Positions 54,191 through 63,835 of a DNA stretch of 64,000 nucleotides are shown in pieces. Position numbers and translations under genes: made by a program. The notes beneath the pieces are model-generated. The model had not been told where the DNA came from and did not search any database. It was given only the letters and a program-made list of their open reading frames with translations. Source of the stretch: Saprospiraceae bacterium (GTDB lineage: Bacteria > Bacteroidota > Bacteroidia > Chitinophagales > Saprospiraceae). The first letter of the stretch is position 1; every line of letters starts with the position of its first letter. The DNA lies in NCBI GenBank assembly GCA_016787575.1, contig JAEUUO010000013.1, positions 62,001 through 126,000 on the forward strand, given 5' to 3'.

Positions 54191-55171
54191 ATGACAAATG
54201 TAAATTCAATCAGCGAGTTACTCAAATCCTTTGAATTGTATATGGCCAAAGTACGTTGGGACAGACAACCAGTTGAATTGTATGATCCGGTGTCTTATAT
54301 CTTATCAATTGGTGGTAAAAGACTCCGTCCCATGAGTTTATTGTATTTGACTAAAATATTGGATGGTAATATGGATAAGGCAATGCATGCTGCTTATGGT
54401 ATCGAACTTTTCCACAATTTTAGTCTGGTTCATGATGATATTATGGATGCTTCTGAAAAGCGAAGGAGTTTTGATACGGTACATGTTAAGTACGGCCAAA
54501 ATGAAGCCATTCTTTCGGGTGATTTGATGTTGATTGAGAGTATTTCTTTTATTCAAAAAGCGCAAGAGGGAAATTTTCAAAGCAATTTGTTGAATCTGTT
54601 TTTGACTACAGCCCGGGAAGTTTGTGAGGGGCAATCTTTGGATATGAGTTTTGAAAAGAAAATGGAGATCAGCTTAAGTGAATACATTGAAATGATCCGC
54701 CTAAAAACAGCTGTTTTATTAGCTTGTTGTTTTGAAATGGCTGCAAAACTTTCTAACAGAATGGATTTGGCTGGAACATTCTATGATTTGGGAATTCAGA
54801 TAGGTTTAGCTTTTCAGCTGGAAGATGATTGGTTGGATTTGTATTCAGAAAATTCAGATTTTGGTAAAGTAAGAGGTGGCGATATACTAAGAGCTAAAAA
54901 ATCAGCCTTAATATTGGAATTGTGTGAATCAATGAACATCCAAGGTCGAAATGATTTTCTCAAAAACTATATGCTGATTAAAGACCCAGTGTTGCGATTG
55001 AATACTGTTACTTCTTTATTAAATGAATACAAAATCAAAGAAAAATTAAAACAACGTATTTCAGAATATAAATTAAAAGCACATTTATTATTGAGTGCAC
55101 TTACCTTAAGTCCAGCACAAAAACTTGAATTGGAAAATTGGATGCAACTTATTTTAGAAAGACGGCATTAA
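54191..55171 (+). CDS. polyprenyl diphosphate synthase (FPP/GGPP type)
   Basis: 326 residues from the ATG at 54191 (a GTG at 54179 would overlap the neighbour). Both Asp-rich motifs are present: DDIMD at 82-86 after LVH, and DDWLD at 212-216 after QLE. Other family marks are GGKRLRPM near 42 and GQNEAILSGDLML. It adds isopentenyl diphosphate to allylic diphosphates, making a C15-C40 chain for quinones, undecaprenol or carotenoids; the chain length cannot be read safely. Divergent from the amidohydrolase with start codons only about 15 bp apart. Confidence 0.93.
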   Translation: MTNVNSISELLKSFELYMAKVRWDRQPVELYDPVSYILSIGGKRLRPMSLLYLTKILDGNMDKAMHAAYGIELFHNFSLVHDDIMDASEKRRSFDTVHVKYGQNEAILSGDLMLIESISFIQKAQEGNFQSNLLNLFLTTAREVCEGQSLDMSFEKKMEISLSEYIEMIRLKTAVLLACCFEMAAKLSNRMDLAGTFYDLGIQIGLAFQLEDDWLDLYSENSDFGKVRGGDILRAKKSALILELCESMNIQGRNDFLKNYMLIKDPVLRLNTVTSLLNEYKIKEKLKQRISEYKLKAHLLLSALTLSPAQKLELENWMQLILERRH

Positions 55172-55204
55172 TTTTATAAAAAAATCCGCTGCGTTCAAAT
55201 GCAA

Positions 55205-56230
55205 TTAAAACCGCAAATAGTCCAGCATATCAAATCGCCTTTTGGTATAATTTAGTTCGTCACACAATTTGATTCGGATTTCCTTTTTTGGATTGTCCTG
55301 ATGTGTAAAGTAATAACTGCAAGATACCAATTTGGGCTTGGCATGTTTAAATGACATACCAGCAACTAGTAAGGCTCCATGCCATTGGTTTGAATTAAAA
55401 ATGTCATAACAAAAATTGCCTAAAGAAAATGCAACAATTTTATGTTCATTTTCAAAGGGAATTAATTCCACTGGTTGAGGGCAATGGGTATGATTTCCAA
55501 TAATCATATCCCAGTCATTTAATAAATTGTATGCAAAATTCTGATGTTTTTTAATAGGGTAGCGCTGCATTTCGTAACCCCAGTGCGGTAAAAAAATATT
55601 GAATTGATTTTCAGAAATGTTTTGATTAATTGATTGAGCCGTCTGGTAGTTGAAGCGATTGATGACTCTGAATTCTTGATTGGACCACAACGATGAACTG
55701 TATAATCTAATATTTTTTATGTCATAGTAAGGGTTTTCACGATATCCGAATACAGGAAAATTGGAACGCTGTAAAATTTCCAAGTGCTTGTAAAATCCAG
55801 ATTCACCAAAATCACCGGAATGGTTATTGGCAACATTCAATATAAGAGGTCCATGATAAATGTTTCTAAGTTTATCCAAAATATCGGGATGGTGTACCTG
55901 AGCTAAAAATCGTTTAGAATCCGTTATAACGCCTTCGAAATTAACTACAAGCAGGTCCAGGCCCTTTAATTGAAATTTTAACTCATCTGACAGAATTAAG
56001 CTTTTGCCATTTACAGGCATCAGATCCCCAATGAAACCAATATTAAAATCAGTAGCATCTGAATGAATTTGAAACTTTCCTGGTTTTAATTCATACTTAA
56101 AGTTTTCTTTATATTGAGTTCGAGGTGTTAAAATTCTGTATTGAAACAATTCCAATAGCTCTGCAATTGAAAGCCCGGAAGACCACCAGTAAAATTTTTC
56201 CTGTCCATTTCTTTTTTTAATTTCAAACAT
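55205..56230 (-). CDS. CapA-family metallophosphatase-like protein
   Basis: 341 residues without an obvious signal peptide. CapA (PGA_cap) motifs in order: GFIGDLMP near 68, NVANNHSGDFG near 133, LPHWGYEMQRYP near 213, IGNHTHCPQPVE near 239 and FSLGNF near 269. This fold is calcineurin-like with two metals; in Bacillus CapA helps make or export poly-gamma-glutamate. No capB/capC is adjacent, so that role is not supported here. A phosphodiesterase of unknown target. Confidence 0.85.
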   Translation of the reverse strand: MFEIKKRNGQEKFYWWSSGLSIAELLELFQYRILTPRTQYKENFKYELKPGKFQIHSDATDFNIGFIGDLMPVNGKSLILSDELKFQLKGLDLLVVNFEGVITDSKRFLAQVHHPDILDKLRNIYHGPLILNVANNHSGDFGESGFYKHLEILQRSNFPVFGYRENPYYDIKNIRLYSSSLWSNQEFRVINRFNYQTAQSINQNISENQFNIFLPHWGYEMQRYPIKKHQNFAYNLLNDWDMIIGNHTHCPQPVELIPFENEHKIVAFSLGNFCYDIFNSNQWHGALLVAGMSFKHAKPKLVSCSYYFTHQDNPKKEIRIKLCDELNYTKRRFDMLDYLRF

Positions 56231-56337
56231 TCTTATTTATTGGGATTAAGCATGTTTAAACATAGGAAAGTCTGGGGCAGTATGGAATCAAAGGTTGGGA
56301 ATTTATAAATCCTTTATTTTTAATATAGTCCATGGAT

Positions 56338-57009
56338 TTACAATTTAAATTTCCATAAAGGTGGAAATTCATCATCCTTGTTTTGAGATGCATTTGCATT
56401 GCTGTAAATTTCAGGATGCGTATAATGGTAAAGCCTTCTTAGAAAATAACATACCAGATAAGAAATGATTACTGCGCCTATAATGTCAATGGTGTAATGA
56501 ATGTGTTGAACCAAAATAAAAGGAATTATTAAACTCAAGCTGCACAGATGAAATACTTTTTGATTCCGGGTTCTTGAAAAAAAATATAGAATGTACATGG
56601 CGGAGGTGTGGCCTGAAAAAAATAAATCCTTGCTATAAATATTTCCTGAATAAACTATGGCGCCTAATATTGCATCTTTTAATGGGACATAACCTTCAGG
56701 TGGTTCCAAAGGAAGCATGTAAATTGTAAAAAGCCGGATGGTTTGAAGAATGAGAAATGCAGCAATGACATTTACCATGGTATCGTAATTCCGGATATTA
56801 AAAAAGAGAAAAACGGAAATGGAGATGTATTGTATTAGAAAAACAAACAAAGCAACATTGTACGATGGGATTACATCTAATATATAATCATTGAGCTGAG
56901 TACCTTGACGGGATTCAAAATATTGAATGGCATGCGGATGAATGGTAGTATAAATAATACTCAGTACAATTAATAAAAAAATAGTTATAATTTGCTTCTT
57001 TCGCTTCAT
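56338..57009 (-). CDS. PAP2/sphingomyelin-synthase-like membrane phosphatase
   Basis: 223 residues from the ATG at 57009 (the upstream TTG is not needed). About six membrane helices; the catalytic signature is SGHTSAMYILYF and HYTIDIIGA, the two His-containing motifs of the PAP2_C/sphingomyelin-synthase group. In bacteria this fold acts on lipid phosphates or transfers phospho-head groups. Which lipid is unknown, but it is plausible that it acts on sphingolipids, which many Bacteroidota make (inference). Confidence 0.75.
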   Translation of the reverse strand: MKRKKQIITIFLLIVLSIIYTTIHPHAIQYFESRQGTQLNDYILDVIPSYNVALFVFLIQYISISVFLFFNIRNYDTMVNVIAAFLILQTIRLFTIYMLPLEPPEGYVPLKDAILGAIVYSGNIYSKDLFFSGHTSAMYILYFFSRTRNQKVFHLCSLSLIIPFILVQHIHYTIDIIGAVIISYLVCYFLRRLYHYTHPEIYSNANASQNKDDEFPPLWKFKL

Positions 57010-57271
57010 GAGTCCGGTATTCTGATCTTCTTGTTTTTGCAATTTAAATTTTATCGAATCTCAAACAAATTACAATCAATTCGATTCAAGAATATCAGGC
57101 TCCTTCTGAAAATAATGAATGCTAAAATGGATTCAAAATTATCTTTTTGCAGATTTTTTGTTATGGATCTGTGTATACGATTGCCTGAAGTCATATATTT
57201 CGGCAAATATATATAAAAAATCTTTGCGGGGCTTCAAATCCATCTGAATCCGGAAGCATAACTTGTCTGAA

Positions 57272-57766
57272 TCAAATAGCTGCTTGCTGAGCCTGAATAT
57301 CAGGATTGTCAAATTCAATGGTCCCGTTTTCCCATCCGGCAATGAATTTTGCTGAATAGCTTTTGTAAAAATTTTTAGCAGATTCATTCCAATCAAGTAC
57401 CTGCCATTTTAATTTTCGGGCACCCTGGATTTTTGATTCTTCTATATATGCGTCAAAAAGAAGTCGACCCAATCCCAGGCCTCTAAAAGATTCCTTTACA
57501 ATAAAGTCTTCCAGATACATGGTTTTACCTCCCCATGTAGAGAAATAAGGAAAAAACAAGCACATGCCAAGAATCCCATGATCTGGATGCTCGGCCAAAA
57601 TAGTTTCAAATAGTCCAGATTCAAGTCCATTTTGATAGTCAATCAGCCCTGTTTTAACTTCATGACCTGCTTTTTCATAAATCGCAAGTTCTCTAACAAG
57701 GTCTAAAATAGCTTGTGCATCCCTGATGGTAGCCTTCCGAAGCCTGACTGTGAGTGTAATATCCAT
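57272..57766 (-). CDS. GNAT N-acetyltransferase (diamine acetyltransferase-like)
   Basis: 164 residues. The acetyl-CoA-binding motif appears as VKESFRGLGLGRLLF and the fold is complete (LTVRLRKATIRDAQAILDLVRELAIYEKA at the N-terminus; WQVLDWNESAKNFYKSYSAKF at the C-terminus). The AIYEKA region and the NESAKNFY end are those of spermidine/diamine N-acetyltransferase-like proteins. Divergent from the ribosomal operon. No in-operon partner. Confidence 0.85.
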   Translation of the reverse strand: MDITLTVRLRKATIRDAQAILDLVRELAIYEKAGHEVKTGLIDYQNGLESGLFETILAEHPDHGILGMCLFFPYFSTWGGKTMYLEDFIVKESFRGLGLGRLLFDAYIEESKIQGARKLKWQVLDWNESAKNFYKSYSAKFIAGWENGTIEFDNPDIQAQQAAI

Positions 57767-57828
57767 GGTTTCTGATGCTTGTGTGTGTTAAGGTCTTGCA
57801 AACTTATAGAATAAATATGCAATTGGAT

Positions 57829-57859
57829 TTTGCTATTTATAGAAAGAGTTCTATTTTTG
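57829..57859 (+). promoter_or_regulatory. promoter of the str/S10 ribosomal operon
   Basis: TTTG at 57829-57832 and TATTTTTG at 57852-57859, 19 bp apart, a full match to the Bacteroidota sigma-ABfr consensus. Transcription should begin near 57864-57866, giving an untranslated leader of about 77 nt before rpsL. Confidence 0.8.
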
Positions 57860-57864
57860 CGTCT

Positions 57865-57890
57865 CCTTATGGGATAGGTATGTCATAAGG
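57865..57890 (+). promoter_or_regulatory. 5' leader stem-loop of rpsL mRNA
   Basis: CCTTATG (57865-57871) and CATAAGG (57884-57890) pair perfectly around a 12-nt loop GGATAGGTATGT. It would form at the very 5' end of the transcript predicted from the upstream promoter. It may stabilise the mRNA or serve as a control element; no ligand or protein is known. Confidence 0.5.
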
Positions 57891-57941
57891 TGTTGAAAAT
57901 CTGTTATATATAAAATATTAAAATTAAGGACAAGCCAATTT

Positions 57942-58316
57942 ATGCCTACTATTAACCAGCTAATTCGGAAAGGAAGGGAAAAAGTTGTGTACAAAAGTAA
58001 ATCTCGTGCACTGCAATCCAACCCACAAAAAAGGGGAGTTTGCACCAGAGTTTATACCACAACTCCTAAAAAACCAAATTCCGCTTTGCGTAAAGTGGCA
58101 AAAGTTCGTTTGACCAACGGCATTGAAGTAATTTGTTACATACCAGGAGAGGGCCACAACCTACAAGAACACTCTATTGTGTTAGTAAGAGGGGGAAGGG
58201 TAAAAGATCTTCCAGGTGTTCGTTATACAATTGTAAGGGGTGCTTTGGATACTGCCGGTGTAAATAACCGGAAGAAAAGCCGTTCAAAGTATGGTTCTAA
58301 AATGCCTAAAAAATAA
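57942..58316 (+). CDS. rpsL: 30S ribosomal protein S12
   Basis: 124 residues; the decoding-centre protein of the 30S subunit. [12 protein letters not shown] (residues 40-51) and [12 protein letters not shown] (84-95) are intact, so the lysines at the usual streptomycin-resistance positions (about 43 and 88) are unchanged. First gene of the operon; no rpoC upstream, unlike many bacteria. Confidence 0.98.
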   Translation: MPTINQLIRKGREKVVYKSKSRALQSNPQKRGVCTRVYTTTPKKPNSALRKVAKVRLTNGIEVICYIPGEGHNLQEHSIVLVRGGRVKDLPGVRYTIVRGALDTAGVNNRKKSRSKYGSKMPKK

Positions 58317-58343
58317 TTTGATAAAATCTCTTTTGCTTATTCC

Positions 58344-58811
58344 ATGAGAAAACAAAAACCAAAGAAACGAATTATTGAAGCCGACCCACGTTTTGGCGAT
58401 CCATTAGTAACCCAATTTGTGAATAACATGATTTGGGAAGGCAAAAAAAGTACTGCCTATAATATATTTTACAAGGCAATGGATATGGTTGAAACAAAAA
58501 CAGCTGAAAACCCTCATGAGGTTTGGCAAAGAGCGCTTAACAATGTAATGCCTCACATCGAGGTAAAACCCAAGCGTATTGGAGGTGCCACGTTTCAAAT
58601 TCCTCAGGAAATGCGTCCTGCCAGAAAAATCGTTACAGCCATTAAATGGTTAATTAAATATTCAAGAGCACGTGCTGGGAAAGGTATGGCTGACAAATTA
58701 GCAAACGAGGTGATTTCAGCAAGTAAAAATGAAGGTGCAGCCGTTAAAAAACGGGAAGACACCCATAAAATGGCAGAATCCAATCGTGCCTTTGCTCATT
58801 TTAAATCGTAA
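58344..58811 (+). CDS. rpsG: 30S ribosomal protein S7
   Basis: 155 residues; primary binder of the 16S rRNA 3' major domain. MRKQKPKKRIIEADPRFGDPLVTQFVN and VGGATFQIPQEMRP-like motifs are normal for the family. 27 bp after rpsL. Confidence 0.97.
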   Translation: MRKQKPKKRIIEADPRFGDPLVTQFVNNMIWEGKKSTAYNIFYKAMDMVETKTAENPHEVWQRALNNVMPHIEVKPKRIGGATFQIPQEMRPARKIVTAIKWLIKYSRARAGKGMADKLANEVISASKNEGAAVKKREDTHKMAESNRAFAHFKS

Positions 58812-58830
58812 TTCAATTTAAGAATAAGGA

Positions 58831-60984
58831 ATGTCAAGGGATTTAAAATATTTGAGGAATATAGGAATCGCAGCTCACATTGATGCTGGGAAAACAACTA
58901 CTACAGAACGTATATTATATTATACTGGCCTTACTCATAAAATTGGAGAAGTTCATGATGGAGCAGCAACCATGGACTGGATGGCGCAAGAACAGGAGCG
59001 TGGTATCACCATTACTTCTGCAGCTACCCAAACAAATTGGAATTGGAAAGATTCGGCTTACATCGTAAATATAATAGATACTCCTGGTCACGTGGACTTT
59101 ACCGTTGAGGTAAACAGATCATTAAGAGTATTAGATGGTCTTGTTTTTTTGTTTAGTGCGGTAGATGGAGTAGAACCTCAAAGTGAAACAAATTGGAGAT
59201 TAGCAGATAATTATAAAGTTCCTCGTTTAGGCTTTGTCAATAAAATGGACAGACAAGGAGCAGACTTCTTTAATGTGGTCGGCCAGGTTAAATCTATGCT
59301 GGGTTCAAAAGCTGTACCATTACAAGTTCCAATTGGAGCTGAAGAGCATTTTAAAGGAGTAGTTGATTTAATTACCAATAAGGCTATCGTGTGGGATGAA
59401 GAATCCAGGGGTATGACTTATAAAGAAATTCCTATTCCGGCAGATATTGCAGAACAAGTGCATAATTGCCGTCAGGAATTAATTGAAGCTATTGCCGAAT
59501 ACGATGACGATCTGATGGTCAAGTTTTTTGACAATCCTGATAGCATTACAGAAGATGAAATGATTAAAGCAATCCGTGCTGCCGTGTGCGATATGAAATT
59601 CGTACCCATGCTGTGTGGTTCAGCTTTTAAAAATAAAGGAGTTCAGGCTGTACTTGATGCAGTCTGTGCATTTTTGCCATCTCCTTTGGATGTTGAAGCC
59701 GTAAAAGGAACACATCCAAAAACAGATGAAGAATTGTGGAGAAAGCCTTCTGTTTCAGAACCTTTTGCCGCTTTGGCTTTTAAAGTTGCAACGGATCCTT
59801 TTGTTGGAAGACTTGTTTTTATGCGGGTGTATTCTGGCAAATTGGATGCCGGTTCTTATGTAATGAAGGTGCGTTCTGAAAAGGACCGTGTAAACATGGA
59901 TAAAGAACGGATTTCTCGGATATTTTTAATGCACGCTAACGATCGTAAATCCATTGATTCTATTGAAGCTGGTGATATAGCTGCTGCTGTAGGATTTAAA
60001 GATATTAAGACCGGAGATACCCTTTGTGATGAAAATCACCCAATCATTCTTGAGGCAATGAATTTCCCTGAACCGGTAATTTCCATCGCAATCGAGCCTA
60101 AAACTCAAAAAGATCAAGATAAATTGGGAATGTCTTTAGCAAAATTGGCTGAAGAAGATCCAACCTTTAGGGTATTTACAGATGAAAACACAGGCCAAAC
60201 CATTATTAGTGGAATGGGTGAATTGCACCTTGAAATTATTGTGGATCGATTAAGAAGAGAATTTGGCGTTGAATGCAATCAAGGTGCTCCTCAAGTAAAT
60301 TATAAAGAATCACTTACTAAGACGATAAGCCATCGTGAACGTCTGAAAAAGCAAACTGGAGGTTCCGGTTTATTTGCAGACATGGAATTTGAAATTGGGC
60401 CAGCTGATGAAGCTTTCTTGGAAAGTGAAGAATTTAAAAATGGCAAAACCAGAATGCAATTTGTTTGGGATGTTTTTGGAGGAGCTATTGACAAAACCTA
60501 CGTTGCACCAATTACCAAGGGATTTGATTCAATGATGAATAACGGTATTCTAGCCGGTTACAACATTGAAAATATGAAAATTCGTGTTTACGATGGTTCG
60601 ATGCACGCAGTTGACTCTAAACCACAAGCATTTGAATTGTGTGCTAAAGACGGATTTCGGGAGGCAGCCCCTAAAACTGGCCCACAATTGATGGAGCCAA
60701 TTATGAAATTAGAGGTAATTACTCCTGAAGATTATGTTGGTCCGGTAATTGGGGATCTTAATCGTCGTCGGGGAATGCCAAAAGGACAAGAACAAAGAAT
60801 GGGAGGTGCCGTCGCTATACAAGCTGATGTGCCTCTTTCAGAAATGTTTGGATACGTAACGCAATTACGAACCATTACATCCGGACGTGCAAGCTCAACA
60901 ATGGAATTTTCACATTATGCACCGGTGCCAAAGCAAATTGCTGAAGAGGTGATTGCTAAGGCAAAAGGTTCAGTTAAAGTATAA
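58831..60984 (+). CDS. fusA: elongation factor G
   Basis: 717 residues; the GTPase that drives ribosome translocation. All G motifs are present: [12 protein letters not shown] near 15 (G1), GITITSAA (G2), DTPGH (G3), NKMD (G4) and GSAFKNKG (G5), plus domain III-V blocks such as GMGELHLEI. 19 bp after rpsG; the next gene is rpsJ, not tuf. Confidence 0.98.
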   Translation: MSRDLKYLRNIGIAAHIDAGKTTTTERILYYTGLTHKIGEVHDGAATMDWMAQEQERGITITSAATQTNWNWKDSAYIVNIIDTPGHVDFTVEVNRSLRVLDGLVFLFSAVDGVEPQSETNWRLADNYKVPRLGFVNKMDRQGADFFNVVGQVKSMLGSKAVPLQVPIGAEEHFKGVVDLITNKAIVWDEESRGMTYKEIPIPADIAEQVHNCRQELIEAIAEYDDDLMVKFFDNPDSITEDEMIKAIRAAVCDMKFVPMLCGSAFKNKGVQAVLDAVCAFLPSPLDVEAVKGTHPKTDEELWRKPSVSEPFAALAFKVATDPFVGRLVFMRVYSGKLDAGSYVMKVRSEKDRVNMDKERISRIFLMHANDRKSIDSIEAGDIAAAVGFKDIKTGDTLCDENHPIILEAMNFPEPVISIAIEPKTQKDQDKLGMSLAKLAEEDPTFRVFTDENTGQTIISGMGELHLEIIVDRLRREFGVECNQGAPQVNYKESLTKTISHRERLKKQTGGSGLFADMEFEIGPADEAFLESEEFKNGKTRMQFVWDVFGGAIDKTYVAPITKGFDSMMNNGILAGYNIENMKIRVYDGSMHAVDSKPQAFELCAKDGFREAAPKTGPQLMEPIMKLEVITPEDYVGPVIGDLNRRRGMPKGQEQRMGGAVAIQADVPLSEMFGYVTQLRTITSGRASSTMEFSHYAPVPKQIAEEVIAKAKGSVKV

Positions 60985-61024
60985 AACGTTTAATAAATAA
61001 ATAAAAAACAAATTAGTAATAGGC

Positions 61025-61333
61025 ATGAATCAAAAAATTCGGATCAAACTTCGTTCTTACGACCATAACCTGGTTGATAAAAGTACGGAGAAAATTGTAA
61101 AAACCGTGCGCAACAGCGGTGCTGTAGTTGCCGGTCCGATTCCGCTGCCAACTGAGAAAGAAATATTTACCGTGTTGCGCTCGCCACACGTGAATAAAAA
61201 AGCTCGGGAGCAGTTTCAACTTCGGACGCACAAGCGCCTTATCGAGATTTACACACCTACCAATAAAACGGTAGATGCATTGTCAAAACTCGAATTGCCG
61301 AGCGGGGTGGATATACAGGTTAAATTATCCTGA
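61025..61333 (+). CDS. rpsJ: 30S ribosomal protein S10
   Basis: 102 residues with [20 protein letters not shown] and GPIPLPT, normal for S10. Besides its ribosomal role, S10 (NusE) takes part in antitermination. 40 bp after fusA. Confidence 0.97.
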   Translation: MNQKIRIKLRSYDHNLVDKSTEKIVKTVRNSGAVVAGPIPLPTEKEIFTVLRSPHVNKKAREQFQLRTHKRLIEIYTPTNKTVDALSKLELPSGVDIQVKLS

Positions 61334-61417
61334 TCCTTTATTTAATCCTAATTTTTTATTCAGCATCTTTTCACTTGTTGGAAAGGTGATTTAAAAACAA
61401 TTAAAATATCACGTATC

Positions 61418-62041
61418 GTGAATGGAATAATTGGAACGAAAATCGGAATGACCAGTATCTATGGTGCTGATGGCAAATTCATTGCCTGCACTGTTGTAGA
61501 AGTTTCTCCAAACGTGGTCACTCAAGTAAAAACAGAAGAATCTGATGGTTATTCTGCTTTGCAATTTTCTTATGGTGAAGCAAAAGCAAAAAATGCCAAC
61601 CGAGCCATTACTGGCCACTTTGCCAAAGCAAATACAGGTCCTAAGAAAAGTTCTTTCGAATTCAGAGATTGTACTTTGAATAAAGGACTGGGTGAAGAGG
61701 TTAGTTTAATGGATCTTTTTAATGAAGGAGACACGGTTCATGCTTCAGGCATATCAAAAGGTAAAGGATTTCAGGGTGTAGTAAAAAGACATGGTTTTGG
61801 AGGTGTTCAAAATGCTACTCACGGTCAACACAACAGACAACGTGCTCCTGGATCAATCGGTGCATCTTCTTATCCTTCCAAAGTTGTAAAAGGATTGCGG
61901 ATGGCCGGACAAACAGGTACCGACAACATTAAAGTGCGCAATTTGAAAATTGCACGCATTTTAGCAGAAAAGAATTTATTATTGGTTAAAGGAGCCATTC
62001 CAGGACACAAGGGCTCTATTGTTATCATTGAAAAAAAGTAA
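61418..62041 (+). CDS. rplC: 50S ribosomal protein L3
   Basis: 207 residues from a GTG start at 61418, giving MNGIIGTKIGMTSIY. HGFGGVQNATHGQHNRQRAPGSIG carries the glutamine methylated in other bacteria. 84 nt separate it from rpsJ, the longest gap in the run and a possible site for control; I see only a weak hairpin there. Confidence 0.97.
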   Translation: MNGIIGTKIGMTSIYGADGKFIACTVVEVSPNVVTQVKTEESDGYSALQFSYGEAKAKNANRAITGHFAKANTGPKKSSFEFRDCTLNKGLGEEVSLMDLFNEGDTVHASGISKGKGFQGVVKRHGFGGVQNATHGQHNRQRAPGSIGASSYPSKVVKGLRMAGQTGTDNIKVRNLKIARILAEKNLLLVKGAIPGHKGSIVIIEKK

Positions 62042-62045
62042 TCGC

Positions 62046-62672
62046 ATGAAATTGGATGTACTTAGCATAAATGGTTCCAGCACCGGTAGAAGTATTGAAC
62101 TTCCTGAAAGTGTTTTTGGAATTGAACCAAATGAGCATGTTTTATACTTGGCGGTAAAAGAATATTTAGCAAATCAACGTCAGGGAACACATGATTCTAA
62201 AGAAAGGCATGCGGTTGCCAGATCAACGCGTAAAATTAAAAGACAAAAAGGTACCGGTGGAGCAAGAGCAGGTTCTATGAAAAACATCACTTTCAAAGGG
62301 GGTGGTAGAGCGTTCGGACCCCATCCAAGAGATTATTCTCAAAAGTTGAACAAGAAGGTAAAAGTATTGGCTCGTAAATCGGCATTGTCTCAAAAAGCTT
62401 CTGCTAATGGGATTGTTGTCATCGAAGATTTTAATATCAATGCACCAAAAACTAGTGAGTTTGTGGGAATAGTGAAAAATCTCAACATGGTAAACATGAA
62501 ATCCTTGTTTGTCACTCCTGATTACAATGAAAACATTCATTTGTCTTCCAGAAACATTCCATATGCAGCTTTACAAGTTGCTAAAGATTTAAGTACATAT
62601 GATATTTTGAATTGTAAAAAACTGGTATTGCTGGAATCCAGTATTTCTAAAATTGCAGAAACGCTTGCATAA
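62046..62672 (+). CDS. rplD: 50S ribosomal protein L4
   Basis: 208 residues from the ATG at 62046; starting upstream would add a non-native tail overlapping rplC. RKIKRQKGTGGARAGSMKNI is the rRNA-binding loop that lines the exit tunnel. In E. coli L4 also represses its own operon; that cannot be checked here. 4 bp after rplC. Confidence 0.97.
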   Translation: MKLDVLSINGSSTGRSIELPESVFGIEPNEHVLYLAVKEYLANQRQGTHDSKERHAVARSTRKIKRQKGTGGARAGSMKNITFKGGGRAFGPHPRDYSQKLNKKVKVLARKSALSQKASANGIVVIEDFNINAPKTSEFVGIVKNLNMVNMKSLFVTPDYNENIHLSSRNIPYAALQVAKDLSTYDILNCKKLVLLESSISKIAETLA

Positions 62673-62684
62673 ATTATTAGAATC

Positions 62685-62975
62685 ATGAAGCAGATAATTA
62701 TAAGACCAATGATTACGGAGAAAGCAGAAAAACTTTCTACCAAAAGAAATCAATACACCTTTATTGTTTCAAGAGATGTCAATAAGATTGAAGTTTCTAA
62801 GGCAGTTGAAAAAATGTACAATGTTTCGGTTGAATCCGTAAATACCCTGATGATGCCGGGAAAAGCAAAATCAAGAAACTCTAGAAATGCTGTGATCAAA
62901 GGACGTAAGCCATCGTATAAAAAAGCAATGGTTACTTTGAAAGCAGGTGATGAAATTAACATATTTGGTGAATAG
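62685..62975 (+). CDS. rplW: 50S ribosomal protein L23
   Basis: 96 residues; at the tunnel exit, where SRP and trigger factor dock. IIRPMITEKAEKLST and the VEKMYNVSVESVNTLMMPGK block are standard. 12 bp after rplD. Confidence 0.97.
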   Translation: MKQIIIRPMITEKAEKLSTKRNQYTFIVSRDVNKIEVSKAVEKMYNVSVESVNTLMMPGKAKSRNSRNAVIKGRKPSYKKAMVTLKAGDEINIFGE

Positions 62976-62993
62976 TATTAATAAAAACAGACT

Positions 62994-63824
62994 ATGCCAG
63001 TTAAAAAACTAAATCCCATAACACCCAGCATGCGTTTTCGCGTGCAGTTGACTCATGAAGAGTTAACTACGGATCGTCCTGAAAAGTCATTGGTAGAGAG
63101 TATCTCTTCAACCGGTGGTAGAAATAATTCAGGTCACCGTACCATGAGAAATCGTGGAGGTGGACATAAAAAACAATATCGTAAAATTGATTTCCACAGA
63201 GACAAGGATGGTATTCCTGGAACTGTTAAAACAATTGAATACGATCCAAATCGTTCTGCACACATTGCATTGATAAATTATGCTGATGGTGAAAAACGAT
63301 ACATCGTAGCACCTCATGGCTTGAAAGTTGGAGCCAAAATAGTGAGTGGAAAAACAGCCACCCCGGATGTAGGTAATACCCTTTTTCTGGGAGACGTTCC
63401 ACTTGGTTCCAGTATTCATGCAATTGAATTGCATCCTGGACAAGGAGCAACTTTGGTTCGAAGTGCCGGTACTGCAGCTACCATGATGGGAAAAGAAGAT
63501 CGCTATGCGGTAATTAAAATGCCATCTGGTGAGATTCGGAGAATTTTAACCACTTGTAAAGCTACCATGGGTTCTACTTCAAATCCGGATCATAGTTTGG
63601 AAGTGGTAGGTAAAGCTGGTAGAAACAGATGGTTTGGCTGGAGACCTCGCACCAGAGGAGTTGCAATGAATCCTGTAGATCACCCAATGGGAGGTGGAGA
63701 AGGTCGTGCATCCGGTGGACATCCACGTTCCAGAAATGGTCAATTTGCTAAAGGTGCAAAAACCAGATCACGGAATAAGCAATCGTCTAAACTTATTATT
63801 ACTAGAAGAAAAACAACTAATTAA
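62994..63824 (+). CDS. rplB: 50S ribosomal protein L2
   Basis: 276 residues; needed for subunit joining and peptidyl transfer. [22 protein letters not shown] and [17 protein letters not shown] (with the conserved peptidyl-transferase-centre His) are present. 18 bp after rplW. Confidence 0.98.
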   Translation: MPVKKLNPITPSMRFRVQLTHEELTTDRPEKSLVESISSTGGRNNSGHRTMRNRGGGHKKQYRKIDFHRDKDGIPGTVKTIEYDPNRSAHIALINYADGEKRYIVAPHGLKVGAKIVSGKTATPDVGNTLFLGDVPLGSSIHAIELHPGQGATLVRSAGTAATMMGKEDRYAVIKMPSGEIRRILTTCKATMGSTSNPDHSLEVVGKAGRNRWFGWRPRTRGVAMNPVDHPMGGGEGRASGGHPRSRNGQFAKGAKTRSRNKQSSKLIITRRKTTN

Positions 63825-63835
63825 TAGGAATTCCT

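Noticed and set aside
61334..61417. Possible attenuator/leader in the rpsJ-rplC gap
   Set aside because: Only a 4-bp stem (TCAC/GTGA) could be formed; too weak to call.
62223..62540. 105-codon minus-strand frame inside rplD
   Set aside because: Antisense to a strongly conserved ribosomal gene; no motif.
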